From positions 1-35,038 of the forward strand of contig JADMJD010000028.1 in the NCBI GenBank assembly GCA_018780805.1: a stretch of 35,038 nucleotides of DNA. Direction: 5' to 3'. The notes under the pieces were generated by a model, which ran no database searches, was not told where the DNA came from, and was given only the letters and a program-made list of their open reading frames with translations. Origin of the DNA: Rubrivivax sp. (GTDB taxonomy: Bacteria; Pseudomonadota; Gammaproteobacteria; Burkholderiales; Burkholderiaceae_C). The translations under genes and the position numbers were made by a program. Shown piece by piece: positions 16,784 to 24,721 of this stretch (the stretch's first letter is position 1; each line of letters opens with the position of its first letter).

Positions 16784-19477
16784 TCAAAAGGGAGGGGCGT
16801 TGGACCGCAGCATCGCGGCATCCTTGGCGTTGCGCACGGCTTGCAGGAAGCCGTGTCCAAAACGCCGGTCGGGTTCTAGGTAGGCACCTTCGGCCCACTC
16901 GTTCCAGGCATTCACGAAGACCAGGCGTTCATCGCCGAATTGATGGCGAAGCGTCTGCTCCAGGGCGTCGGCCAGCCAGGCCTGAAACCCGCCAGGGGTG
17001 CTTCCACCGAAAGCGAGACCATCGTTTTGTCGACGAGCAGTGTTGTCCCAGCCAGGCATCACGCCCTTGAAGCGCTTGTAGGCCGGCATCTCTCGGCTAG
17101 CGTAAGCCACTGCGAGCTCTCGATAGCTTGCAACATGGCCGGTAAAGGCGGGATTGAGCAGCGGCGCGTCAGGCGGGGTCATACGTGCCAAGCCCTGCGG
17201 CGGAAACTCCACTGCGGCGTCGCAACCGAACTGCTCAGGGTGTACGCCTGCCTGGACGAGTTCGAAGGACTCGACCATCGAAAGGTAGATCTCTCCGATG
17301 CCACTGTCCCTGCACCACTTGCGCCAACGAGCGGCTGTTGCCGCGAAGTCCGGGAACAGCGTTACACGATACACGAGCAACAGTGGGCGCCCATCGACGC
17401 GGATGTTGCGAGGGTCGCGAAGGAACCTGGCCAGGTCCTCGATCACCGCAAGGTCGTCCGCTTCGCTGTGTGCCTGCGCCATCAGAAGGTCCCGGTCCCG
17501 GCCGTCCCAGCGCCGCGTCCAGTTTTCGTTGGCCCAGCAGAGGCAGAAGGGGAAGTCTGGGCTGCCTGATGCCAGCATGGCCTCGATCGGCCGATCGAGA
17601 AGGCGCTTGCCTCCGAACCAGTAGTAGTAGAAGACAAAGCCGTCTATGCCGTACCGCTGCGCCAGGTCGGCCTGTTGCTTCATGGCCTCTGGCAGACGCA
17701 GGTCGTAGTACCCCAGGTCGGCAGGAAGTCTCGGCTGGTAGTGACCTTCAAAGTTGGGCCGTGCCTTGGACACGTTGGTCCATTCAGTGAACCCTTCGCC
17801 CCACCACAGGCTGTTCTCTGGAAATGGATGGAACTGCGGCAGGTAAAACGCCAGAACGCGTGGCATCCGGCCTGCAATCGCGCTCGCATGGCGGCGTGCC
17901 AACGTGGCAATGTTGCGGGTCGCTGCGCGCATCTTGAAGTCACCGTCCATGGCCGCGGTGGTCCTCGACAGGTGGTGCACGACATGCACACGTGGATCTA
18001 CCCAAACTTCAAAACCAGCTTCAATGGCGCGCAGACACAGATCACTGTCTTCGCAGTAGCACGGCAGGAACTCGTCCGAAAAGCCCCCCAAGCGTCCGAG
18101 CAACTCGCTTTGAATCATCAGGCAAGCGCCTGACACATAGTCAACCCGCCGCGGATACGAAAACGCCGGTGCTGCCGGGTCGTCGTTGAGGCCGACCATG
18201 ACGGCGCTTCCGTCGATGCGGAAGACGCCGCCCGCCTCTTGCAGATGGCCCGAAGGGTAGACGAATGCCGGACCGACGATACCCACCTGCGGCCCACGCT
18301 CGAAGACGTCACGGAGCCTGTCCAGCCACCCCTTTGGTACCTGCACATCGTTGTTCAGCAGCAGCGTCCACCGGCCCCGGACCATCGGCAGGGCCGCGTT
18401 GCAATTGCGCAAGAACCCCAGGTTCTGCGGGTTGCGTCTGTACCGCAGGTTGGGTACCGAACGCAATACCCGCTCAACGTCGGGATCAGATGCGTCGTCT
18501 GTGACGATGACTTCATATGTCGTCATGCAGTTCGCTGCCGCTATCGACTCCAGGCACTCCAGCGTCAACGCAAGGTGGTTGAACACCGGCAGAACGATGC
18601 TGACGTCAGGCTCGTCTGGAGGGGACGGCAACCCGACACTCAAGGCAACTCGTTCGACAGCCGACTCCTCGATGCTCAGAAGCGAAGCCGGCGCGGGTAC
18701 AAACTGCTGTCGCCTGGCGTCTCGCGCTGCCAATATCTCAGCTTGAACCGGGGCGTGGTCCATCCACTCCCAATGTCCATCCGGCACCGGGAGCCTGTGC
18801 TCTACATAGGCGTGACCGTCTAGGTCGGCCGATTCATTCGCTTCGGCGGACTGGCCCCAGCGGCGCCGTTCCGCGTACCCGGCTACGACCCAATGTTCGT
18901 AGGGATTCATGCCTGCCGCAGCAACGTCCGAGTTGTGCTCCAAGTACCGTTCGCCATGAAAGCTCTTGAACAACTCATCGACGTGACGTTCAATCGATTC
19001 ACCAGATATCTCTCGTAGAACCGATTCGATGGACGACAGACGCTGGGCGGTAAGAGCGTGGTGGGTGTCGCCATCGCTGGCTTCGGCAGCCAACCGTGTG
19101 GGGGCCGTGTGCGCAGGGAGCGAACCGTCTAATCCGAACACCATTCTGAGCATTCGACGTCGAAACTTGTGCCGCCGCAGAAGGCTTCGCAGGCCATCCG
19201 GCTGGCGACCGCTGGCCTTGTACTCCGGGCCGTCGCAAATCTGCGCCAGCACATCCAGGCGGCTGATGCCTTGACGCAGTTGTCCGCCATAGTTCGCGAA
19301 ACCTTCAGCGTCAGGCTCCCGGCCCAGGGCAAGCCTGTAAGCCGCTCGAACGAAGTCTGCACCTCCCAGGCGCAAGATCTCTTGAACACTGTCCTGTGTG
19401 GGCTGTTGTTTGAAGTCAGTCATCGGCATCGAGGTGCAATATTGCGGTTGTTTGTCCGTGACCGGTGCCGTTGGCAT
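16784..19477 (-). CDS. multidomain glycosyltransferase: DUF4214-like / GT2 / GH99-like (WbsX-type)
   Basis: An 897-residue fusion. Residues 41-88 (FVRAAYRLALGREPDAEGF onward) resemble DUF4214. Residues 177-205 hold a short module, YLEHNSDVAAAG followed by HWVVAGYAERRR. Residues 291-520 are a GT-A family 2 transferase: SIVLPVFNHLALTLECLESI, metal-binding NND (375-377), and YCEDSDLCLRAIEAGF. Residues 539-880 form a GH99-like domain related to WbsX: LAFYLPQFHPFPENSLWWGE, GFTEWTNV, CWANENWTRRWDG and NEWAEGAYLEPD (859-870). The last of these keeps an E-x-x-E pair like the catalytic pair of GH99 mannosidases. It may build and trim, or transfer within, a mannose- or heptose-like glycan. ATG 19477 has AAAGG five to six bases upstream. 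Confidence 0.88.
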   Translation of the reverse strand: MPTAPVTDKQPQYCTSMPMTDFKQQPTQDSVQEILRLGGADFVRAAYRLALGREPDAEGFANYGGQLRQGISRLDVLAQICDGPEYKASGRQPDGLRSLLRRHKFRRRMLRMVFGLDGSLPAHTAPTRLAAEASDGDTHHALTAQRLSSIESVLREISGESIERHVDELFKSFHGERYLEHNSDVAAAGMNPYEHWVVAGYAERRRWGQSAEANESADLDGHAYVEHRLPVPDGHWEWMDHAPVQAEILAARDARRQQFVPAPASLLSIEESAVERVALSVGLPSPPDEPDVSIVLPVFNHLALTLECLESIAAANCMTTYEVIVTDDASDPDVERVLRSVPNLRYRRNPQNLGFLRNCNAALPMVRGRWTLLLNNDVQVPKGWLDRLRDVFERGPQVGIVGPAFVYPSGHLQEAGGVFRIDGSAVMVGLNDDPAAPAFSYPRRVDYVSGACLMIQSELLGRLGGFSDEFLPCYCEDSDLCLRAIEAGFEVWVDPRVHVVHHLSRTTAAMDGDFKMRAATRNIATLARRHASAIAGRMPRVLAFYLPQFHPFPENSLWWGEGFTEWTNVSKARPNFEGHYQPRLPADLGYYDLRLPEAMKQQADLAQRYGIDGFVFYYYWFGGKRLLDRPIEAMLASGSPDFPFCLCWANENWTRRWDGRDRDLLMAQAHSEADDLAVIEDLARFLRDPRNIRVDGRPLLLVYRVTLFPDFAATAARWRKWCRDSGIGEIYLSMVESFELVQAGVHPEQFGCDAAVEFPPQGLARMTPPDAPLLNPAFTGHVASYRELAVAYASREMPAYKRFKGVMPGWDNTARRQNDGLAFGGSTPGGFQAWLADALEQTLRHQFGDERLVFVNAWNEWAEGAYLEPDRRFGHGFLQAVRNAKDAAMLRSNAPPF

Positions 19478-19511
19478 TCAGCCCTTTGATCTGGATCCAA
19501 AGGCCGCAGTT

Positions 19512-21641
19512 TCATGGTGGTTCGCGCTGATCCAATTCGCCCGCTGCATTGCTCTGGGGTGACCAGAGGCGTACAAGCCTGCGCAGCGGTGCAGTCCAGC
19601 GCCAGCTTCGAGTCGAACGGATCCCGTGAAGTGTCGCTACCAAACCCAGGCGCTCTTGCTCCCAGGCCTCGCGTTGCGCGTTGGCACGGTTCTGGGCATC
19701 GGCCAGTTGGCGAAGCGTGTCCGTCGAAATCGTCTGGGCGGCCAGTAGATCCCCCCTCAAAGCCTGGACGAGCTCAGCAGCTTCGGCGCGCTGGTGTTCC
19801 CAAGCATCCGTCAACTCCCGCAGCGACTCGCTGAAGGTGATTTGACTTGTCTCCAAGGCTCGCGCGTTTTCAGCGGCGCATTCGCGCACATGCGCTTCGT
19901 GGCGCTCTTGTGTACTGGCCAACTCCGCTCTTGACGCCCGGCGTTCCAGAGCGGCGGCATCGTGTACTTCCTTTAGCTCTGCGGTGCGCCTGTCCAGCTG
20001 TTCAACATTGGCACGGTCACGCACGATGAGATCGGCATTCAACGCATTGAGTCGCGCAATCTGGGCGATCCACTGCTGCTCGACTTCGCGACCTGCTGAA
20101 AACGCGGCCTCCATGAGGCCGAGCTGGTTCTTTAGGGCGGCAATTCCGCTTCTGATGTCTCCCGCTCGAGCGGCGCGCTCACGAGAAGCCGACTCCAGGG
20201 CGGCTTCTATCGCACCTGCATGCTGCACCTGAAACTCGTGCGCGGTTCGCCAAGCCTCGAGGGCTTCAGTAGCCTGGGCTTGTCGCTGTCGTGACTCTAG
20301 TTCGATCTGCGCACCGATCAATTGCAAGCTGTCCGCTTGGGCTGCGCTGCGGGTGTCCGCTTCTGTCGAAGCCGACCGCAGCGCTGCCAACAGATCATCT
20401 CGTGTCAAGTGCAGAAGTTCGTCAAAACGTGCGTTGGCGCTCAGGACCATCGCTTCTTGCGCCTGGATATCCGCATGCCTCGCCCGGTCGGCTTCGGTCA
20501 GTTCGCGGCCGAGCCGTGCCACGTCATCGCGCCAAGCATGGCCGAGCGCATCCAGTTGCTGAGGCAATCGAACCAGTGGCTGGGTCTGACTGAAAATGCC
20601 CTCAGTCAGCTGCCGATGCTGTTCAAGCAGGCGAGACTCCAGTGCTTGCAACTGACGAGTGTCGGCAGCCTCGATGCGCTCTTCGGCGAGATCTTGCACC
20701 AGCTGATCAAGGTCAGGAGCTGGCATGCGGCCCTCAGCCGCGCCGTTTTCGATCCAGTGTGCATATCGGTCCAGGTCCGGGCTCACAAGGTCCGGGTTCT
20801 GTGCCAGGTACCAAGGATCGTTCAGCCGAGCACGTAGCGCGGACGAGCCAGGCACCGCCAGCGTCTTGACCAGCGCGATCGTTTGGAGGATTTGGTCGCG
20901 GACCATGCCGGCGGCGAGAACGCCGAGGTTCTGCTCAAGTGCGCCGCCGCGAATGTCCGGTAGGTCTGCGCCACTTGCCACTGCGATCATGTACGGCGCG
21001 TCCGCCAAGCCGTTGCGCCGCTCCGACGACACGTCGGGGCCAAAGAGATCAAGACTCTGTGTAGAGCCGGGGACATCGGCAAGCAGCCAGGAACCCGCCA
21101 GAACTCGCTGCCGAAGCAGTTGCAAATTCGGGAAATGACGTTGCATGAGCGATCGAAACTCGGCTTCGTCCAATTCCTTGACGTGGAACGGGTTGTGAAA
21201 CCCCTCCGCTTCGCTGTACAGCAAACGATCAGGTGTTGAAAGCACCAGCAGGCCTTCGGGCCGCAGCACGCGCCGGATCTCTCGCAACATCTCCTCGTGA
21301 CGTGCGTGATGCTCCAGAGTTTCGAAGCTCACCACGACATCGACAGTTGCATCGCCAAGCGGAATGCAAGCACAGTCACCAGCCACAAACTGCAAGCGGT
21401 CCGAACCGTAGTGCGATTGGGCGTCCTTGACAGACGCTTCGTCGATGTCGACGCCCACCACCGAGCGTGCCACTTGGGCCAGCAAAGCTGAGCCATACCC
21501 TTGACCTGAAGCAATGTCAAGGACGTCCCGTCCGCGTACAAACTGTCGAGCGAACAGGTAGCGATGGAAATGCTCCAGCGCGATCACGCCGTGCATCGAA
21601 TCCGGCATGAACCGCTCGCCATCTGTAGGTTTTTGGCTCAC
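19512..21641 (-). CDS. SAM-dependent methyltransferase fused to a long coiled coil
   Basis: A 709-residue protein from GTG 21641. AGGGA lies about eight bases upstream and the family N-terminus (TDGERFMPDSMHG) begins at residue 6; an ATG at 21689 would overlap the upstream gene and adds unrelated residues. Residues 5-200 form a class I methyltransferase: VLDIASGQGYGSALLAQ (40-56), VVGVDIDEAS and VVSFETLEHHARHEEML. Residues 277-305 carry WYLAQNPDLVSPDLDRYAHW, the same short module found in the next protein. About 360 residues (310-670) are nearly proline-free, Ala/Glu/Gln/Arg-rich helix, predicted coiled coil. The end, IRSTRSWRWTAPLRRL, is a motif common after coiled coils in glycan enzymes. 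This layout recalls WbdD, the O-antigen capping ruler, but no kinase domain is seen. Confidence 0.85.
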   Translation of the reverse strand: MSQKPTDGERFMPDSMHGVIALEHFHRYLFARQFVRGRDVLDIASGQGYGSALLAQVARSVVGVDIDEASVKDAQSHYGSDRLQFVAGDCACIPLGDATVDVVVSFETLEHHARHEEMLREIRRVLRPEGLLVLSTPDRLLYSEAEGFHNPFHVKELDEAEFRSLMQRHFPNLQLLRQRVLAGSWLLADVPGSTQSLDLFGPDVSSERRNGLADAPYMIAVASGADLPDIRGGALEQNLGVLAAGMVRDQILQTIALVKTLAVPGSSALRARLNDPWYLAQNPDLVSPDLDRYAHWIENGAAEGRMPAPDLDQLVQDLAEERIEAADTRQLQALESRLLEQHRQLTEGIFSQTQPLVRLPQQLDALGHAWRDDVARLGRELTEADRARHADIQAQEAMVLSANARFDELLHLTRDDLLAALRSASTEADTRSAAQADSLQLIGAQIELESRQRQAQATEALEAWRTAHEFQVQHAGAIEAALESASRERAARAGDIRSGIAALKNQLGLMEAAFSAGREVEQQWIAQIARLNALNADLIVRDRANVEQLDRRTAELKEVHDAAALERRASRAELASTQERHEAHVRECAAENARALETSQITFSESLRELTDAWEHQRAEAAELVQALRGDLLAAQTISTDTLRQLADAQNRANAQREAWEQERLGLVATLHGIRSTRSWRWTAPLRRLVRLWSPQSNAAGELDQREPP

Positions 21642-21657
21642 CCTCAGTCCCTGTCCG

Positions 21658-23367
21658 TCACGGCCGACCCGCTGAGAATGCCTCAGCATCGGCGTGGTGT
21701 CTTCGCATGATTGATCCTAAGCCGTGTTCTACGGTGCCCACGGCCCAAAACCAGCCGCTGTAAGCCCGCCTGCCCTGCGCGTGGGCCAAGTTGAAGTGCA
21801 CCCGGAGATCGGAGCGCAGGCCGTGAAGTGATCGCATCAGCGGCGAGAGACCTGTCGAAGAATCGATCATGCAGTCGTCGAGCATCTCTCGTGTCGACTC
21901 CAACCTGCTCGCTAAAGTTGGCTTGGGGTGCTTCAGGCGATACAGCCTGCGCAATGTTGGCGACAGATCAACGCCGTCCTCCGTGCCATAGCGCCACATG
22001 ATCTTCTTGTCCGTGTCCCATCCCGAGGCATGCACCGCACCCGCGTAGTCAGCGAACAAGGCCTCCAGCGCAGGCTGTTCGGCGACAAGCGGCCTGCTTT
22101 GGTACTTCGAAACAGATCCCGGGCTGTCCGGGTCGACACCACTGAAGTGGAAGAACACCAGCGCTTGTCCGTTCACGGTCCAACGCTTGCCGTCGCGTTC
22201 GATGCGTCGATGTGGAAGGTTCCAGTACGCGACGTTGTACCCGACGGAGCGCAGGACATGGAGCCTGGACAGGAAGGCAGGCGCCAAATCGCACCAACGT
22301 TGATCGGTGAAAAGGTTATTCGCGAAGTCGACCAGGGCACCAGTTGCCAGCCTCGCGGCCCACCAGTCGAGGAAGCCGAGCGTCTCGCTACAACGTGCGA
22401 AGCCAGCGAACCCAAGGTTGAAGACCCCGCTGCGCAGCACCGTGTGATCGTCGGGCATGCCGTCATCAGCCGGGAGCGGCTCTGTCAGATGCGGCGTCAA
22501 GACAACTGACGCGCTTCCGTTGAGCAGTGCCAATGCCTCGTCCAGTGGTGCTTCACAACGGGTGTCTGGGTCCAGGTAAATGATGCGCCGTGCGCCGGTC
22601 TGCTGGAACAGCCAGCGAACGACGTAGGGCTTCAAGGCAGTTGACAACTCGACGACGTCATATCGCATCGTCATGTCATCAAAGTTGGGGAGTTCCATTG
22701 ACGAAGCGGGTACAACGCATGCATCCACGGCGCTGTCGGTCGGTAGGCGTTCGTCTACCAGCAGCAGTACACGTCCTGCGTTGGGATGGTGGTGTCGAAG
22801 CGACGCCATCAGGACGCGAACAAAAGGCATGTAGCTCGCGGTTGCGATGGTGACGAACACAACATCGTCCAGGGGCGGCAGGACGGCAGTCCAGGTAGGC
22901 TGTCGGGCGTCGACAACTGGCTTCCTGCGCTCGTTGGGGGTCGGTTTCCAAGAGCGCAGCGCGGGCCAGCAGCGCTGCCGCCAGGGCGTTGCCTTGCGGA
23001 CATGCCGAACGCGTTCTTCCAGGGTGCCGACGGCATTGGTGACATCGCTACCGAAGAAGTCGCGGCAGGCCATCGCCAGCACATCAGGTCTCAGCTCGAA
23101 CAACTCCTTGTCCGATGGTGCGCGCAGTCCATGACGCCGCCTGGGCTTCTGCTCCGGCCATAGGTCGGTGGCAACTCCAGGACCACCATAAACGGAACGT
23201 AAAGCCTGCCCTTCCGAACTCCGGAGCAGATCGCTGACCAGACGCACCCTTGTCAACCCTGTCCGGAGGGCGCGAAGGTATGCCAGATAGCCCGCTGGAT
23301 CAGCCGGGCGCCCTAATGCAACCAGAAATGCCTCGCTCACGAACAGCTCATCCGGGAGGAGAAACAT
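21658..23367 (-). CDS. GT-A fold glycosyltransferase, GT8-like, with DUF4214-like N-terminus
   Basis: A 569-residue protein. Residues 8-55 (FVSEAFLVALGRPADPAGYL onward) look like the DUF4214 pattern 'fv..ay...LGR.pd..G...y...L..G'. Residues 168-440 form a GT-A nucleotide-sugar transferase. VVFVTIATASYMPFVRVLMA is its first strand and helix, RIIYLDPDTRCEAPLDE (261-277) holds the metal-binding D-x-D (266-268), GVFNLGFAGFARCSETLGFL follows, and FFHFSG (405-410) supplies a late His. These fit GT8-type transferases, although the exact family is uncertain. The final 120 residues are unrecognised. ATG 23367 has no clear Shine-Dalgarno. It is the first gene after the export lipoprotein, separated by 47 bp across a visible drop in G+C. 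Confidence 0.8.
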   Translation of the reverse strand: MFLLPDELFVSEAFLVALGRPADPAGYLAYLRALRTGLTRVRLVSDLLRSSEGQALRSVYGGPGVATDLWPEQKPRRRHGLRAPSDKELFELRPDVLAMACRDFFGSDVTNAVGTLEERVRHVRKATPWRQRCWPALRSWKPTPNERRKPVVDARQPTWTAVLPPLDDVVFVTIATASYMPFVRVLMASLRHHHPNAGRVLLLVDERLPTDSAVDACVVPASSMELPNFDDMTMRYDVVELSTALKPYVVRWLFQQTGARRIIYLDPDTRCEAPLDEALALLNGSASVVLTPHLTEPLPADDGMPDDHTVLRSGVFNLGFAGFARCSETLGFLDWWAARLATGALVDFANNLFTDQRWCDLAPAFLSRLHVLRSVGYNVAYWNLPHRRIERDGKRWTVNGQALVFFHFSGVDPDSPGSVSKYQSRPLVAEQPALEALFADYAGAVHASGWDTDKKIMWRYGTEDGVDLSPTLRRLYRLKHPKPTLASRLESTREMLDDCMIDSSTGLSPLMRSLHGLRSDLRVHFNLAHAQGRRAYSGWFWAVGTVEHGLGSIMRRHHADAEAFSAGRP

Positions 23368-23414
23368 GGCGGGTGGTGTCGCTTGTCAAGCAGATCGGTG
23401 GATCTGGCGTGGCT

Positions 23415-24587
23415 TCAGCGCGTCACGCTGATCGTCGTCAGCACCGGATACGCCACCGAGAACACCAGGTTCAGGAACTTCTGCAGTTCCGCCGCCGGTG
23501 CATTGCTGACGTACAGCACATCCTGGTGGCTGATCGGGAAGCTCTGCATCACGAAGAAACTGGCCGGGTCGCGCAGGTTGATGCGGTAGACCACCGGCAC
23601 CAGGCCCTCGGGGGTGGTGGCCACGGGCTGTTGCGGCCAGGCCAGGGCCTGGGGTTGCTCGAGCCGGAAGATGAACACCCCTTCGGCGTTCGAGCGTGCG
23701 TCGATCAGGCCACCGGAGCGCGCCAGCGCCTGCGCCAGCGTGATGCCCTGGGCCTCGAACTGCACCTCTTCGTTTTTGCCGGTGGCGCCCAGCGCCGTGA
23801 AGCTCAGCGGCTGGAACATCGCGGTGACCACGTCGCCCGGCTGCAGCGGCACGTTCTGCGCGGGGTCGCGGATGATCAGGTCCAGCGGCAGGCTCTGGTA
23901 CTGCTTGCCGCGCGTGACCTGCAGCGTCATCTTGCTCACGGGCTGGCGCACACCGCCGGCAGCCGCCAGGGCATCGAGCAGGCGTTCACCGCCTGCCGTC
24001 AGCGGCATGCGGGTGCTGTTGATGACCTCGCCCACCACCGTCACAGTGGCCGAAGCATTGCGCATCACGCGCACCAGCACTTCGGGCTGGTTGGCCTTGC
24101 CCTTCAGGCGGCGCTGGATCTCGGTCTCGATCTCCTGCGGTGTCTTGCCGGCGGCGGTGATGCGGCCAGCGAAGGGCACGTTGATGGCACCTTCTCGGTC
24201 CACCATCTGCTCGGGCAGGGTGGTCGCACGCACGGTGGAAGGTGCACGCGGGTCGCTGACACCGCCGCCGAACAGCGTGGCCGGCGGGGCCTCCCAGATG
24301 CTGACTTCCAGGGTGTCACCGCGGCCGATGTCGGCCGCTGCGCGGGCCTGGCCCAGAGTCTCGGAAAACAGCTTGAAGCGCCGCTGCTCCAGCAGCTGCC
24401 GCGCGACGCGGGCGTCGATGTCGATCACCTGCACGGCCGCCGTGCCAGGCCGGGCGCTGGCTTGCTGGATCTCGTCGCGGCTGGGCCCGACGCCCGGCAG
24501 CTGGTGGCTGCACGCCGCCAGCATCAGCAAAGTGGTGGCAGCAAGGGCAAGGCGGAGGGAGGGCACGCTGGCAGGCAATCGGATCAA
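23415..24587 (-). CDS. outer-membrane polysaccharide export lipoprotein, Wza/CtrA/BexD family
   Basis: A 390-residue precursor. Residues 10-26 form a lipoprotein signal ending in LMLAAC, with Cys26 as the lipidation site. The polysaccharide-export domain begins near IGRGDTLEVSIWEAPP (87-102) and includes GAINVPFAGRITAAGKT. SLBB-type repeats follow: VTVVGEVINSTRMPLTAGG (182-200), then a second near residues 270-340. The short length matches CtrA/BexD better than E. coli KpsD. It forms the outer-membrane exit channel that works with KpsE and KpsMT. A stop codon in frame just upstream limits the start to TTG 24587 or GTG 24566. G+C is high here (77% in line 23941-24000), unlike the genes downstream. 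Confidence 0.92.
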   Translation of the reverse strand: MIRLPASVPSLRLALAATTLLMLAACSHQLPGVGPSRDEIQQASARPGTAAVQVIDIDARVARQLLEQRRFKLFSETLGQARAAADIGRGDTLEVSIWEAPPATLFGGGVSDPRAPSTVRATTLPEQMVDREGAINVPFAGRITAAGKTPQEIETEIQRRLKGKANQPEVLVRVMRNASATVTVVGEVINSTRMPLTAGGERLLDALAAAGGVRQPVSKMTLQVTRGKQYQSLPLDLIIRDPAQNVPLQPGDVVTAMFQPLSFTALGATGKNEEVQFEAQGITLAQALARSGGLIDARSNAEGVFIFRLEQPQALAWPQQPVATTPEGLVPVVYRINLRDPASFFVMQSFPISHQDVLYVSNAPAAELQKFLNLVFSVAYPVLTTISVTR

Positions 24588-24721
24588 GGGTTGTCAAAGA
24601 TGCAGCGCTGCACCCAGGAGGCGCAGCTGAATCCCGTAATTTAACCGACCGCGCCCGTCATCCATCGGCTGTGCTACGGATGCTTGCAGGAACGCGCGGG
24701 TGCGCTGCCTAGAATCCGTTT
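24588..24721. promoter_or_regulatory. divergent intergenic region between export lipoprotein and WecA-like gene
   Basis: These 134 bp separate two divergent units. On the plus strand TAGAAT (24710-24715) matches five of six -10 bases. TTGCAG (24684-24689) is a possible but badly spaced (20 bp) -35. Because the -10 ends six bases before GTG 24722, transcription would begin at or next to the start codon. An AT-rich patch GTAATTTAAC (24636-24645) lies about 50 bp before the minus-strand gene and may hold its -10 (TAAATT on that strand). No other structure was seen. Confidence 0.4.

Noticed and set aside
23250..24644. Long open frame on the plus strand opposite the export lipoprotein gene
   Set aside because: Its His/Arg/Gln-rich product has no recognisable domain. 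Such antisense frames arise from high third-position G+C, and the minus-strand lipoprotein has clear motifs.
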